Shown: piece after piece, positions 1 through 6,359 of the stretch
How the letters are laid out: every line of letters starts with the position of its first letter
Numbering within the stretch: position 1 is the stretch's first letter
NCBI GenBank assembly: GCA_913041095.1
Contig: CAJWIB010000057.1
Location: forward strand, 1 to 11,030
Direction of reading: 5' to 3'
From: an uncultured Rhodospirillaceae bacterium
GTDB lineage: Bacteria; Pseudomonadota; Alphaproteobacteria; Rhodospirillales; UBA2165
DNA: 11,030 nucleotides
The notes under the pieces: generated by a model
Seen by the model: the letters and a program-made list of their open reading frames with translations, nothing else
What the model was told of the DNA's origin: nothing
The model's database searches: none
Translations under genes and position numbers: made by a program

Positions 1-101
1 CATTTTGGACAAACCGAGTTCTTCTTTTTCAGATCATAAAACTTGGCGCCACAGCTTTGGCAGCTCAATTTAGTGCCCAAATCTTTTTTTGCTTTTGCCA
101 C
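1..101 (-). CDS. TIGR02300/FYDLN-acid family zinc-ribbon protein, 5' part only
   Basis: Reading leftward from a GTG at 101-99, the frame is open to the window edge and gives 33 codons plus two bases. The peptide starts M-A-K-A-K-K-D-L-G-T-K and contains C14-x-x-C17, then the family hallmark KFYDL at residues 20-24, then C31-P-K followed by a partial codon that would be the fourth Cys. This is the N-terminal treble-Cys zinc ribbon of the FYDLN-acid family; members usually continue into an acidic low-complexity tail that lies outside this window. The start is supported by GAGG (113-110) eight bases upstream. The gene is divergent from aroA, a common alphaproteobacterial arrangement. Molecular function of the family is unknown to me; metal binding is inferred from the Cys pairs only. 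Confidence 0.85.
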   Translation of the reverse strand, partial: MAKAKKDLGTKLSCQSCGAKFYDLKKKNSVCPK

Positions 102-323
102 TCTTTTTTCCTCTTCAATTTTTAGATTTACAGGAGATTAAATGCGCGCCATGTGCCATGTTCAACCGGTCCTGTCAACAACTGTGACCAAGCTAAAAAC
201 TTATATTGAATAAAAAATAATCGCCTAAACTCCAAATATTATTGTGCCCCCCCTACCCCTGGCCGGTCAAAAGTGCTAGAGACCACGGAATATGGTCCCA
301 AAATCAATGACTAAGGACAAATT
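102..323. other. Divergent intergenic region between the FYDLN gene and aroA
   Basis: This 222-bp stretch has no convincing ORF or tRNA. It must hold the promoters of both flanking genes. On the minus strand a perfect TTGACA lies at 178-173, correctly oriented for the FYDLN gene, but the hexamer 17-18 bases downstream matches a -10 box poorly. On the plus strand a TATATT (202-207) lies in an A/T-rich patch without a good -35 partner. A run of seven C (247-253) and a short inverted repeat GACCA/TGGTC around 280-297 are also visible. I cannot assign either promoter firmly. Confidence 0.4.
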
Positions 324-1646
324 TTGACTTCCATCCTCTCACATTCTGCGGCCGCTTTAACTGGCACGATCACCGTACCGGGGGATAAATCTATCTCTCA
401 CCGGGCGCTGATGATTGGTGCTTTGGCGGTGGGCGAAACCACCATTTCTTGCCTGCTTGAGGGCGAAGACGTCCTGGCGACCGCGGCGGCGGTGCAGCAA
501 TTGGGCGCCGGGATCGAGCAACAAGATAATATATGGCGGGTTTATGGCCGGGGTATCGGGGGTTTGATAGAGCCTTCATCGGTGCTTGATCTCGGAAATT
601 CTGGCACGGCAGCAAGGCTGCTGATGGGCGTTCTGTCAAGCCATGAACTTTCGGCAACCTTGACCGGTGACGACTCACTGAGCTCCCGGCCGATGGAGCG
701 CGTGATGGCACCACTGCGTGAGATCGGCGCTGAGTTTGTGGCCAGGACCGGCGGCAAACTACCGATCACCATTACCGGTACCGGGACGGCATTACCCGGT
801 GACGAAACTCTCAAAGTCGCCTCGGCGCAGGTAAAGTCAGCGATATTGCTGGCCGGCCTCAATGCTCAAGGCAACACCATTGTCATTGAGCCACAACCAA
901 GCCGCGATCACACCGAAAAAATGCTGAACTTTTTTGGCGCCGATATCTCGGTCGAGAAAATGACTGATGGTGCACGTAAAATAACTTTGATCGGCCAGCC
1001 TGAAATTACCGGGCAAAAAATTGAGGTGCCGGGTGATATATCGTCGGCCGCCTTTCCGCTAGTTGCGGCGCTGATTACGCTGGGCTCAGACCTCACAATC
1101 GAAAATGTCGGCATTAACCTGCTTCGGGTCGGCGTGCTGGAGAGCCTCCGGGACATGGGAGCGAAAATCGATATATTAAATAAGCGCAATACCGCCGGCG
1201 AGCCGATGGCCGATATTCATGTCCGCGCTAGCAACCTAACAGGCGCAACCATTCCGGCCAGCCGCGCCCCGAGCATGATCGATGAATACCCCATTCTTGC
1301 CATTGCTGCTGCCTGCGCCGAGGGTACCAGCGTTTTTGAAGGCGTCAGTGAATTACGGGTCAAAGAATCTGACCGCCTGGCAGCAATGGCCTTCGGTCTC
1401 AAAGATTGTGGCGTTGATACTGAAACAACCGGGGATACCCTGACCATCCATGGCACGGGGAGTGCGCCAAAAGGGGGTGTTACCATCTCCAGCCGCCTCG
1501 ATCACCGCATTGCCATGTCCTATCTGGTGTTGGGCATGGTGAGCCAAGAACCGGTTACCGTCGATGACGGCGGGCCGATTGAAACCAGCTTCCCGGGCTT
1601 TATTCAACTGATGAACGGGATCGGCGCTAAAATGGATGAATGTTAA
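324..1646 (+). CDS. aroA: 3-phosphoshikimate 1-carboxyvinyltransferase (EPSP synthase)
   Basis: The enzyme joins shikimate-3-phosphate and phosphoenolpyruvate, the sixth step of the shikimate pathway, in the cytoplasm. The 440-residue product is of usual length. Visible family motifs are PGDKSISHR (residues 19-27), LGNSGTAARL (90-99), ASAQVKSA (166-173), RDHTEKML (194-201), the catalytic D320 in SMIDEYP, E348 in VKESDR, and LDHRIAMS (from 392). The overall pattern resembles the Agrobacterium CP4 branch, but residue 94 is Gly where the tolerant CP4 enzyme has Ala. Translation is assigned to a TTG at 324 because AAGGA (313-317) sits six bases upstream and no in-frame ATG gives a complete N-terminus. 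It heads the rightward gene set and overlaps cmk by seven bases, which suggests co-transcription. Confidence 0.95.
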   Translation: MTSILSHSAAALTGTITVPGDKSISHRALMIGALAVGETTISCLLEGEDVLATAAAVQQLGAGIEQQDNIWRVYGRGIGGLIEPSSVLDLGNSGTAARLLMGVLSSHELSATLTGDDSLSSRPMERVMAPLREIGAEFVARTGGKLPITITGTGTALPGDETLKVASAQVKSAILLAGLNAQGNTIVIEPQPSRDHTEKMLNFFGADISVEKMTDGARKITLIGQPEITGQKIEVPGDISSAAFPLVAALITLGSDLTIENVGINLLRVGVLESLRDMGAKIDILNKRNTAGEPMADIHVRASNLTGATIPASRAPSMIDEYPILAIAAACAEGTSVFEGVSELRVKESDRLAAMAFGLKDCGVDTETTGDTLTIHGTGSAPKGGVTISSRLDHRIAMSYLVLGMVSQEPVTVDDGGPIETSFPGFIQLMNGIGAKMDEC

Positions 1647-2278
1647 GAATGATAATTGCTGTTGATGGTCCGGCGGCTGCAGGTAAGGGCACCCTCACCC
1701 GGAAATTGGCCGAACATTTCAATTTGGCGCGACTCGATACCGGCATGATTTATCGTGCGGTCGGCCTCAAAGCGCTCAAAATTGGCGATCCGGTGGATGA
1801 AAAAGTCGCTGTCGAAGCGGCACAATTATTGTCTTTCGACGATTTGGATCAACAGGGCTTGCGCGACGAAGCGGCCGGCAACGCCGCCTCCCAGGTTGCC
1901 GCCATTCCGGCGGTTCGCGATATCCTCTTAAAATTCCAGCGTAATTTTGCCGCCAACCCGCCAAATGACAAAATTGGTGCCGTTTTGGATGGCCGCGATA
2001 TCGGTACCGTTGTCTGTCCCGACGCCTCCTATAAATTGTTCATTTTAGCCTCTCCCGAAGTGCGCGCAGAAAGGCGTTATAAAGAGTTGCAAGAGCGCGG
2101 CGAGGAAGCTATACGTAGCGCCATTCTGAGGGATATAATTGACCGGGATGAGCGGGATCGCTCAAGAACGGTGGCGCCCCTGGAGCCGGCCACAGACGCT
2201 GAGGTTATTGATACCAGTGATATGGACGCGGACGCGGTATATGCTGCAGCGCTGAACTATATATCTTCTCGAATGTAA
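1640..2278 (+). CDS. cmk: (d)CMP kinase
   Basis: Cytidylate kinase phosphorylates CMP and dCMP with ATP in the cytoplasm. The 212-residue product begins with MIIAVDGPAAAGKGT, the P-loop (residues 10-18), in which Ala replaces the Ser found in many homologues. LDTGMIYRAV, GRDIGTVVCPDA and the lid region DIIDRDERDRSR are the other family blocks. The length fits the short alphaproteobacterial form. Two starts are possible: ATG 1640, overlapping aroA by seven bases, or ATG 1649, which gives the more typical N-terminus M-I-I-A-V-D-G-P and sits two bases after the aroA stop. Neither has a strong ribosome binding site, so translational coupling to aroA is likely. The aroA-cmk-rpsA order is common in proteobacteria. 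Confidence 0.95.
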   Translation: MLRMIIAVDGPAAAGKGTLTRKLAEHFNLARLDTGMIYRAVGLKALKIGDPVDEKVAVEAAQLLSFDDLDQQGLRDEAAGNAASQVAAIPAVRDILLKFQRNFAANPPNDKIGAVLDGRDIGTVVCPDASYKLFILASPEVRAERRYKELQERGEEAIRSAILRDIIDRDERDRSRTVAPLEPATDAEVIDTSDMDADAVYAAALNYISSRM

Positions 2279-2307
2279 CACCATCACAGAACTGGATGTT
2301 TACTGCC

Positions 2308-2335
2308 TTGGCAGGTCATGTGGTTTTGGTATTTT
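2308..2335 (+). promoter_or_regulatory. Candidate sigma-70 promoter for rpsA
   Basis: TTGGCA (2308-2313, five of six to TTGACA) is followed after 16 bases by TATTTT (2330-2335, four of six), preceded by TGG as in an extended -10. It lies in the cmk-rpsA gap, and predicted transcription would begin near 2341-2343. This is a pattern match only. A separate promoter here fits the high expression expected of ribosomal protein S1. Confidence 0.4.
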
Positions 2336-2339
2336 AACC

Positions 2340-2406
2340 CCACGGTACTCTGAAATTGGAGCCCGTGGATTTGTTGTGATCAAGACCGCTGGAACCAACC
2401 AGCCGG
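2340..2406 (+). promoter_or_regulatory. Candidate structured 5' leader of rpsA
   Basis: Two hairpins can be drawn. The first pairs CCACGG (2340-2345) with CCGTGG (2363-2368), continued by CTC (2348-2350) with GAG (2359-2361), and has an eight-base loop. The second pairs CC-GCTGG (2386-2392) with CCAGC-(C)-GG (2399-2406), with a six-base loop and a single bulged C. Neither is followed by a T run, so they do not look like terminators. They lie just upstream of the rpsA ribosome binding site, GAGGA at 2428-2432. In E. coli, S1 represses its own leader; a similar role here is inference. Confidence 0.4.
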
Positions 2407-2441
2407 CCTGAAATCAAAATATAATATGAGGAATACCAGAA

Positions 2442-4499
2442 ATGGCTGATGTAGAAACCAACCAAGAAGAACTACCCCCCTTAACAAATGAAAATTTTGC
2501 CGATCTTTTAGAGGAATCTTTCAAAGAGGAAGACCGCCTCCAAGGTCGCGTCGTCAACGGCACCATCCTGTCGATCGAAAATGATATCGTTGTTATCGAT
2601 GTCGGTTTGAAATCCGAGGGTGCTGTTTCAATCAAAGAATTTATCGAACCCGGCGGCGAGGTAAATATTAGCGCCGGCGATAAAATTGACGTTTTTGTCG
2701 AACGTTATGAGGGCCGTGACGGCACAGTAATACTGAGCCGTGACAAAGCGCGCCGCGAAGAAGCCTGGACCGTATTGGAAAAAGCTTTTGAAGCCGAAGA
2801 ACGGGTCAATGGCGTTATTTTTGGCCGCGTCAAAGGTGGCTTTACCGTCGATCTCTCGGGCGCAGTCGCCTTCCTGCCCGGAAGTCAGGTCGATATCCGG
2901 CCAATCCGTGATATTAATCCGCTGATGGGCAACCCGCAACCGTTCCAAATACTTAAGATGGACCGCAAACGCGGTAATATAGTTGTTTCCCGCCGCGCCG
3001 TGCTGGAAGAAACCCGCGCAGAAGAACGCACCGAGCTGATCTCCAACTTGAGCGAAGGTCAAGTGCTCGAAGGCGTGGTGAAAAATATCACCGATTATGG
3101 TGCCTTTGTTGAATTGGAAGCTGGCGTCGACGGCTTGCTGCACGTTACCGATATTGCCTGGAAACGCATCAACCACCCCTCCGAAGCCTTGCAAGTCGGC
3201 GAGACTGTCAAGGTTCAGGTGATCCGCTTCAATGCCGAAAACCAGCGCATTTCACTGGGTATGAAACAGCTTGAATCCGATCCGTGGGAAGGTGCTGAAA
3301 CCAAATACCCGGTCGAAACCAAGTTCAATGGCCGGGTTACCAACATCACCGATTACGGCGCCTTTGTTGAATTGGAAGCCGGCATCGAAGGTTTGGTCCA
3401 TGTTTCTGAAATGAGCTGGACCAAGAAAAATGTTCATCCTGGCAAAATCGTCTCAACCAGCCAGGAAGTAGAAGTTATGGTGCTGGATGTTGATCCCTCC
3501 AAACGCCGGATCAGCCTTGGCCTCAAACAATGCACCGTCAATCCGTGGATCGACTTTACCGAAAAATACAAAACCGCTGATGAGCTTGAGGGCGAGATTA
3601 AAAACATCACCGAATTTGGCCTGTTTGTCGGCCTGACCGAGGAAATCGACGGCATGGTTCACATGTCCGATCTCGGTTGGGTTAAATCCGGTGAAGACGC
3701 CATCGCTGATTACACCAAAGGCCACACCATCAAAGTCAAAATCCTTGATATTGATATTGAGAAAGAGCGCATCAGCTTAGGCGTTAAACAGCTAACCGAT
3801 GATCCAGTTGCCAGCGGTATCAATAAACTGAAAAAAGGCGACATCGTTACCTGTAAAATCACCACCGTTGTTGATAATGGTATCGAAGTTACGGTTAATG
3901 ATGATGTTCCCGGCTTTATCCGGCGCGGAGATTTGTCGCGTGATCGCTCGGAGCAGCGCCCGGACCGTTTTGCTGCTGGTGAAGTCGTTGATGCCTTGGT
4001 GACTTCGGTCGACAAGGGTTCTCGCAAGGTTAACTTGTCGATTAAGGCCCGCGAAGTTCGGGAAGAAAAAATCGCTATGGCTGAATTCGGCTCATCTGAT
4101 TCGGGCGCCTCACTTGGTGATATTCTGGGTGCGGCATTGAAAGAACGCAGTTCCGCTGCCGAAGAGTCTGCTCCGGACGAAGAAGCGGCGCCTGAAGAAG
4201 CTCCGGCTGAAGAGGCAGCTCCTGAGAAAGCTCCGGTTGAAGAAGCCCCGGCTGAAGAGGCGGCTCCTGATGAAGCGCCTGCCAAAGAAGCTGAAGCTGA
4301 AGAAAAACCAGGTAAGAAAACTGCCAAGAAGAAAGAGCCAGCTAATAAAACTGCCAAGAAGAAAGAACCAACTAAGAAAACTGCCAAGAAGAAAGAGCCA
4401 GCTAATAAAAAATCGGTAGCAGCCAAGAAAAAAGTTGCAACCAAGAACAAAACGCCGACTAAGAAAAAAGCTGCCGCCAAAAAAGGTGGTGACAAATAA
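2442..4499 (+). CDS. rpsA: 30S ribosomal protein S1 with long charged C-terminal tail
   Basis: S1 binds mRNA on the small ribosomal subunit and promotes initiation on structured messages. Six S1 (OB-fold) repeats can be followed, beginning near residues 35, 120, 206, 294, 380 and 466. Repeats 3 and 4 are nearly identical around NITDYGAFVELEAG. The core ends with GSSDSGASLGDILGAALKE (550-568), a stretch I recognise as the usual C-terminus of alphaproteobacterial S1. Here about 115 further residues follow: a Glu/Ala/Pro-rich acidic part (about 571-622), then a Lys-rich part (about 623-685) with three TAKKKEP units. At 685 residues it is clearly longer than the usual 550-580. The ATG at 2442 has GAGGA nine bases upstream. 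It has its own leader after cmk and is followed by sppA after 96 bases. Confidence 0.95.
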   Translation: MADVETNQEELPPLTNENFADLLEESFKEEDRLQGRVVNGTILSIENDIVVIDVGLKSEGAVSIKEFIEPGGEVNISAGDKIDVFVERYEGRDGTVILSRDKARREEAWTVLEKAFEAEERVNGVIFGRVKGGFTVDLSGAVAFLPGSQVDIRPIRDINPLMGNPQPFQILKMDRKRGNIVVSRRAVLEETRAEERTELISNLSEGQVLEGVVKNITDYGAFVELEAGVDGLLHVTDIAWKRINHPSEALQVGETVKVQVIRFNAENQRISLGMKQLESDPWEGAETKYPVETKFNGRVTNITDYGAFVELEAGIEGLVHVSEMSWTKKNVHPGKIVSTSQEVEVMVLDVDPSKRRISLGLKQCTVNPWIDFTEKYKTADELEGEIKNITEFGLFVGLTEEIDGMVHMSDLGWVKSGEDAIADYTKGHTIKVKILDIDIEKERISLGVKQLTDDPVASGINKLKKGDIVTCKITTVVDNGIEVTVNDDVPGFIRRGDLSRDRSEQRPDRFAAGEVVDALVTSVDKGSRKVNLSIKAREVREEKIAMAEFGSSDSGASLGDILGAALKERSSAAEESAPDEEAAPEEAPAEEAAPEKAPVEEAPAEEAAPDEAPAKEAEAEEKPGKKTAKKKEPANKTAKKKEPTKKTAKKKEPANKKSVAAKKKVATKNKTPTKKKAAAKKGGDK
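4321..4410 (+). repeat. Three tandem 30-bp repeats inside the rpsA tail
   Basis: Units lie at 4321-4350, 4351-4380 and 4381-4410. The first and third are identical, and the second differs at a few positions. Each starts CTGCCAAGAAGAAAG and encodes TAKKKEP plus three linking residues. The period is a multiple of three, so gain or loss of a unit would keep the frame. A looser repeat of GCTGAAGAGG-type units lies just upstream (about 4185-4280) in the acidic part. Confidence 0.9.
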
Positions 4500-4595
4500 T
4501 TAGTCTTTTTCATCTAATCTAATTACAATTATACCTGGGTGAACATTTGCTTCATTCAGGTATTTTGTTGGCTAGCCGGGTTTGGAAAAATTGAA

Positions 4596-5507
4596 GTGAA
4601 TATAGACTTAAACACGCTGCTTGATCGAAGACGCCTGAAACGCCGCCTCACTTTCTGGCGCATCACAGCAATCGTTGCGGTGGCCGCATTGGTGATATTT
4701 GCCACTGGCCGTTTCAATAGTTTCAGCGGCGGCGACCACATTGCTGTTTTGGACGTCAACAGCATAATCATCAATGATCCCGACCGCAATGAAGCGCTAC
4801 AGCGAATTGCCGGCGATGCCAGAGTCAAGGCTCTCCTCGTCCATATAAACAGCCCTGGCGGCACGGTTGTCGGCGGAGAAGCGCTTTATCTAAATCTCCG
4901 CAAAGTGGCCGAAAAAAAGCCGGTTGTTGCGGTAATGGCTGATCTCGCCACCTCCGCCGGTTATATGACGGCGATTGCCGCCGACAAGATTTTTGCCCAC
5001 CAGTCAACTATAACGGGCTCAATTGGCGTCATTATGCAGACCACGGATATTACGGGATTGTTAGAAAAAATTGGCATCAAACCTGAATCGATTAAAAGCG
5101 CACCGCTTAAAGCCCAGCCAAATCCGCTGGAACCGATGAGTGAAAAAGCCCGAGCAGCAGCACAGAGCGTGGTAGCCAATATGTTCGCAATGTTTGTCGA
5201 TATGGTAACCGAACGCCGAAAAATGGACCGTGTAACTGTCACCAAACTGGCGGATGGGCGGGTTTATACCGGCCGCCAGGCATTAGAAAATGGCCTGATT
5301 GATGCGCTGGGCGGTGAGAAAGAGGCGCTCGATTGGCTGAACTCAGAAAAGAAAATTAGCAAATCTTTGCCGAAACGAGCCTTAGAAATCCGCCATGACG
5401 ACAATTTTCTGCGTAAAACGCTTGAAGATGTATTTGGAAAAACATTGATTTCTGAACGACTTAGACTTGACGGCTTGATCTCCCTTTGGCACCCTAACCT
5501 ACAGTAA
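4596..5507 (+). CDS. sppA: Signal peptide peptidase SppA, short 36K-type
   Basis: This S49-family membrane serine peptidase degrades cleaved signal peptides. With the GTG at 4596 it has 303 residues: a short basic cytoplasmic end (DRRRLKRR, residues 10-17), one membrane anchor (about 20-37), then the protease domain. The nucleophile is S120 in ATSAGYM, and the general base is probably K172 in SAPLKAQP. The spacing of 52 equals that recalled for the Ser147/Lys199 dyad of Bacillus SppA, so the enzyme looks intact. TGSIGVIMQ (140-148) and ADGRVYTGRQA are further family blocks. An in-frame GTG at 4539 would add 19 residues, but it lacks a good ribosome binding site and makes an atypical N-terminus. 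GGA at 4584-4586 precedes the chosen GTG. It lies between rpsA and ihfB, as in other alphaproteobacteria. Confidence 0.9.
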   Translation: MNIDLNTLLDRRRLKRRLTFWRITAIVAVAALVIFATGRFNSFSGGDHIAVLDVNSIIINDPDRNEALQRIAGDARVKALLVHINSPGGTVVGGEALYLNLRKVAEKKPVVAVMADLATSAGYMTAIAADKIFAHQSTITGSIGVIMQTTDITGLLEKIGIKPESIKSAPLKAQPNPLEPMSEKARAAAQSVVANMFAMFVDMVTERRKMDRVTVTKLADGRVYTGRQALENGLIDALGGEKEALDWLNSEKKISKSLPKRALEIRHDDNFLRKTLEDVFGKTLISERLRLDGLISLWHPNLQ

Positions 5508-5535
5508 AGACACAATTTTATAGAATAATGCGCAT

Positions 5536-5555
5536 TTGGAACATTTTAATTCCAA
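5536..5555. repeat. Perfect inverted repeat upstream of ihfB
   Basis: TTGGAA (5536-5541) and TTCCAA (5550-5555) are separated by eight A/T-rich bases in the 120-bp sppA-ihfB gap. It could be a protein-binding palindrome or a weak hairpin; no T run follows. The role is unknown. A weak TAGAAT (5521-5526) just before it has no convincing -35 partner. Confidence 0.35.
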
Positions 5556-5627
5556 CAGCGTCAGAAATTGAACTTGTGGACAAATACTTGAGTGGCGTTG
5601 AATCTTGCCGAGGAGGGCAGGAAAACG

Positions 5628-5909
5628 ATGACAAAATCAGAACTCATTACCTATCTAGCGGAAGAAAATCCGCATCTGTATCAACGCGACGTTGAACGGA
5701 TAGTTACAACAATTTTTGAAGAAATCGCTTCGGCGTTGTCCCGGGGAGACCGGGTTGAGTTACGGGGGTTTGGTGCTTTCTCAGTCAAACAACGGGATGC
5801 GCGCATTGGCCGCAACCCGAGAACCGGTGAGGCTGTACAAGTCGATGCCAAACGCGTGCCTTATTTTAAAACCGGCAAGCAATTACGCGATAAGTTAAAC
5901 AACAATTAG
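5628..5909 (+). CDS. ihfB: Integration host factor beta subunit
   Basis: IHF beta pairs with the alpha subunit (ihfA, not in this window) to bind and sharply bend DNA in the nucleoid. The 93-residue product shows the HU/IHF fold: two N-terminal helices (about 3-38), GDRVELRGFGAFSV (40-53), and the DNA-intercalating arm GRNPRTGE with P64 at its tip. The N-terminus MTKSELI and the ELRGFGAFSVKQRDAR block favour IHF beta over HU. The ATG at 5628 is chosen because AGGAGGG (5611-5617) and AGGA (5619-5622) lie just upstream; an in-frame ATG at 5592 would add 12 atypical residues. The sppA-ihfB-lapA order is typical of the group. Confidence 0.93.
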   Translation: MTKSELITYLAEENPHLYQRDVERIVTTIFEEIASALSRGDRVELRGFGAFSVKQRDARIGRNPRTGEAVQVDAKRVPYFKTGKQLRDKLNNN

Positions 5910-5923
5910 AAATCTCTTATTCT

Positions 5924-5944
5924 ACGGGCTGATTTTGTAGCCGT
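5924..5944 (+). other. Small hairpin between ihfB and lapA
   Basis: ACGG(G)CT (5924-5930) can pair with AGCCGT (5939-5944) with one bulged G and an eight-base loop. There is no T run afterwards, so it is not a standard intrinsic terminator. It might moderate read-through or protect the ihfB 3' end, but this is a guess. Confidence 0.3.
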
Positions 5945-5966
5945 CAGCCAATTGGAGTAGCCCGCC

Positions 5967-6293
5967 TTGAAACGTATTTTAATTTGGCTTGCCATGATCG
6001 TGGTAAGTGTCGTTGTTGTGGTTTTTTCGATATCTAACCGTGGCCTGATGACTCTTGATTTTTGGCCATTCCCGGTCCTGCAGGATATGCCGGTTTATAT
6101 ACCGGTTTTGATAGCCGGTTTTTTAGGTTTTTTATTTGGCGGTACCATTGCCTGGTTCTCGGCCGGTGGCACCCGCAGCAAAGCCCGCAAGGCATCTCGC
6201 CGGGCAACTAGTCTCGAAAAAGATTTAACGGTCCTGCAACAAAAAATTGACGAGCTCGACGCCAAACGTAAACAGACCAGTATAAATTCATAA
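5967..6293 (+). CDS. lapA: LapA-domain (DUF1049) inner-membrane protein
   Basis: The 108-residue protein has two hydrophobic segments (about 4-23 and 43-65) joined by a short loop containing SNRGLMTLDFWPFP, the recognisable pattern of the LapA/DUF1049 family. A basic patch (70-79) and a short heptad-like helix (about 82-103) follow in the cytoplasm. In E. coli, LapA works with LapB to control lipopolysaccharide synthesis through LpxC turnover; whether that holds here is inference, as no lapB is visible. The start is a TTG at 5967, supported by GGAG (5954-5957) nine bases upstream. Placement between ihfB and pyrF matches other alphaproteobacteria. Confidence 0.8.
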   Translation: MKRILIWLAMIVVSVVVVVFSISNRGLMTLDFWPFPVLQDMPVYIPVLIAGFLGFLFGGTIAWFSAGGTRSKARKASRRATSLEKDLTVLQQKIDELDAKRKQTSINS

Positions 6294-6315
6294 AGTTTCT
6301 TTTCTGGTGGTCTTT

Positions 6316-6349
6316 TAAGGAGGCCTGTATAAGAGGAAAAATTCAGGAG
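6316..6349 (+). promoter_or_regulatory. Cluster of Shine-Dalgarno-like motifs before pyrF
   Basis: AAGGAGG (6317-6323), AGAGGA (6332-6337) and AGGAG (6345-6349) follow one another. Only the last is placed to serve the pyrF ATG at 6360 (ten bases). The first and strongest has no ATG, GTG or TTG at a usable distance. Confidence 0.4.
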
Positions 6350-6359
6350 CAGATCGCCG

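Noticed and set aside
102..323. A possible tRNA or small RNA gene in the divergent gap.
   Set aside because: I found no cloverleaf arms or T-loop consensus, and no hairpin followed by a T run.
3340..3400. A near-identical DNA stretch repeated between about 3082 and 3400, suggesting a recent duplication.
   Set aside because: It corresponds to homologous S1 domains 3 and 4, which are highly similar in all S1 proteins.
3710..4513. A 267-codon open frame on the minus strand opposite the end of rpsA.
   Set aside because: It is antisense to the well-supported S1 gene. Its low-complexity Ser/Ala/Phe/Leu composition is simply the reverse reading of the Lys/Glu/Ala repeats, and no family motif is visible.
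4493..4526. AATTAG/CTAATT inverted repeat plus a T run after rpsA as a possible terminator.
   Set aside because: The stem is short and entirely A/T-rich with a 15-base loop, and the T run lies inside the loop instead of after the stem.
4539..4595. An earlier GTG start for sppA that adds a hydrophobic 19-residue segment.
   Set aside because: There is no ribosome binding site, and the added segment is unlike SppA N-termini. The GTG at 4596 gives the usual basic end followed by a membrane anchor.
6279..6286. TATAAA near the end of lapA as a possible -10 box for pyrF.
   Set aside because: No -35 lies at 15-19 bases; the nearest TTGACG (6247-6252) is 28 bases away.
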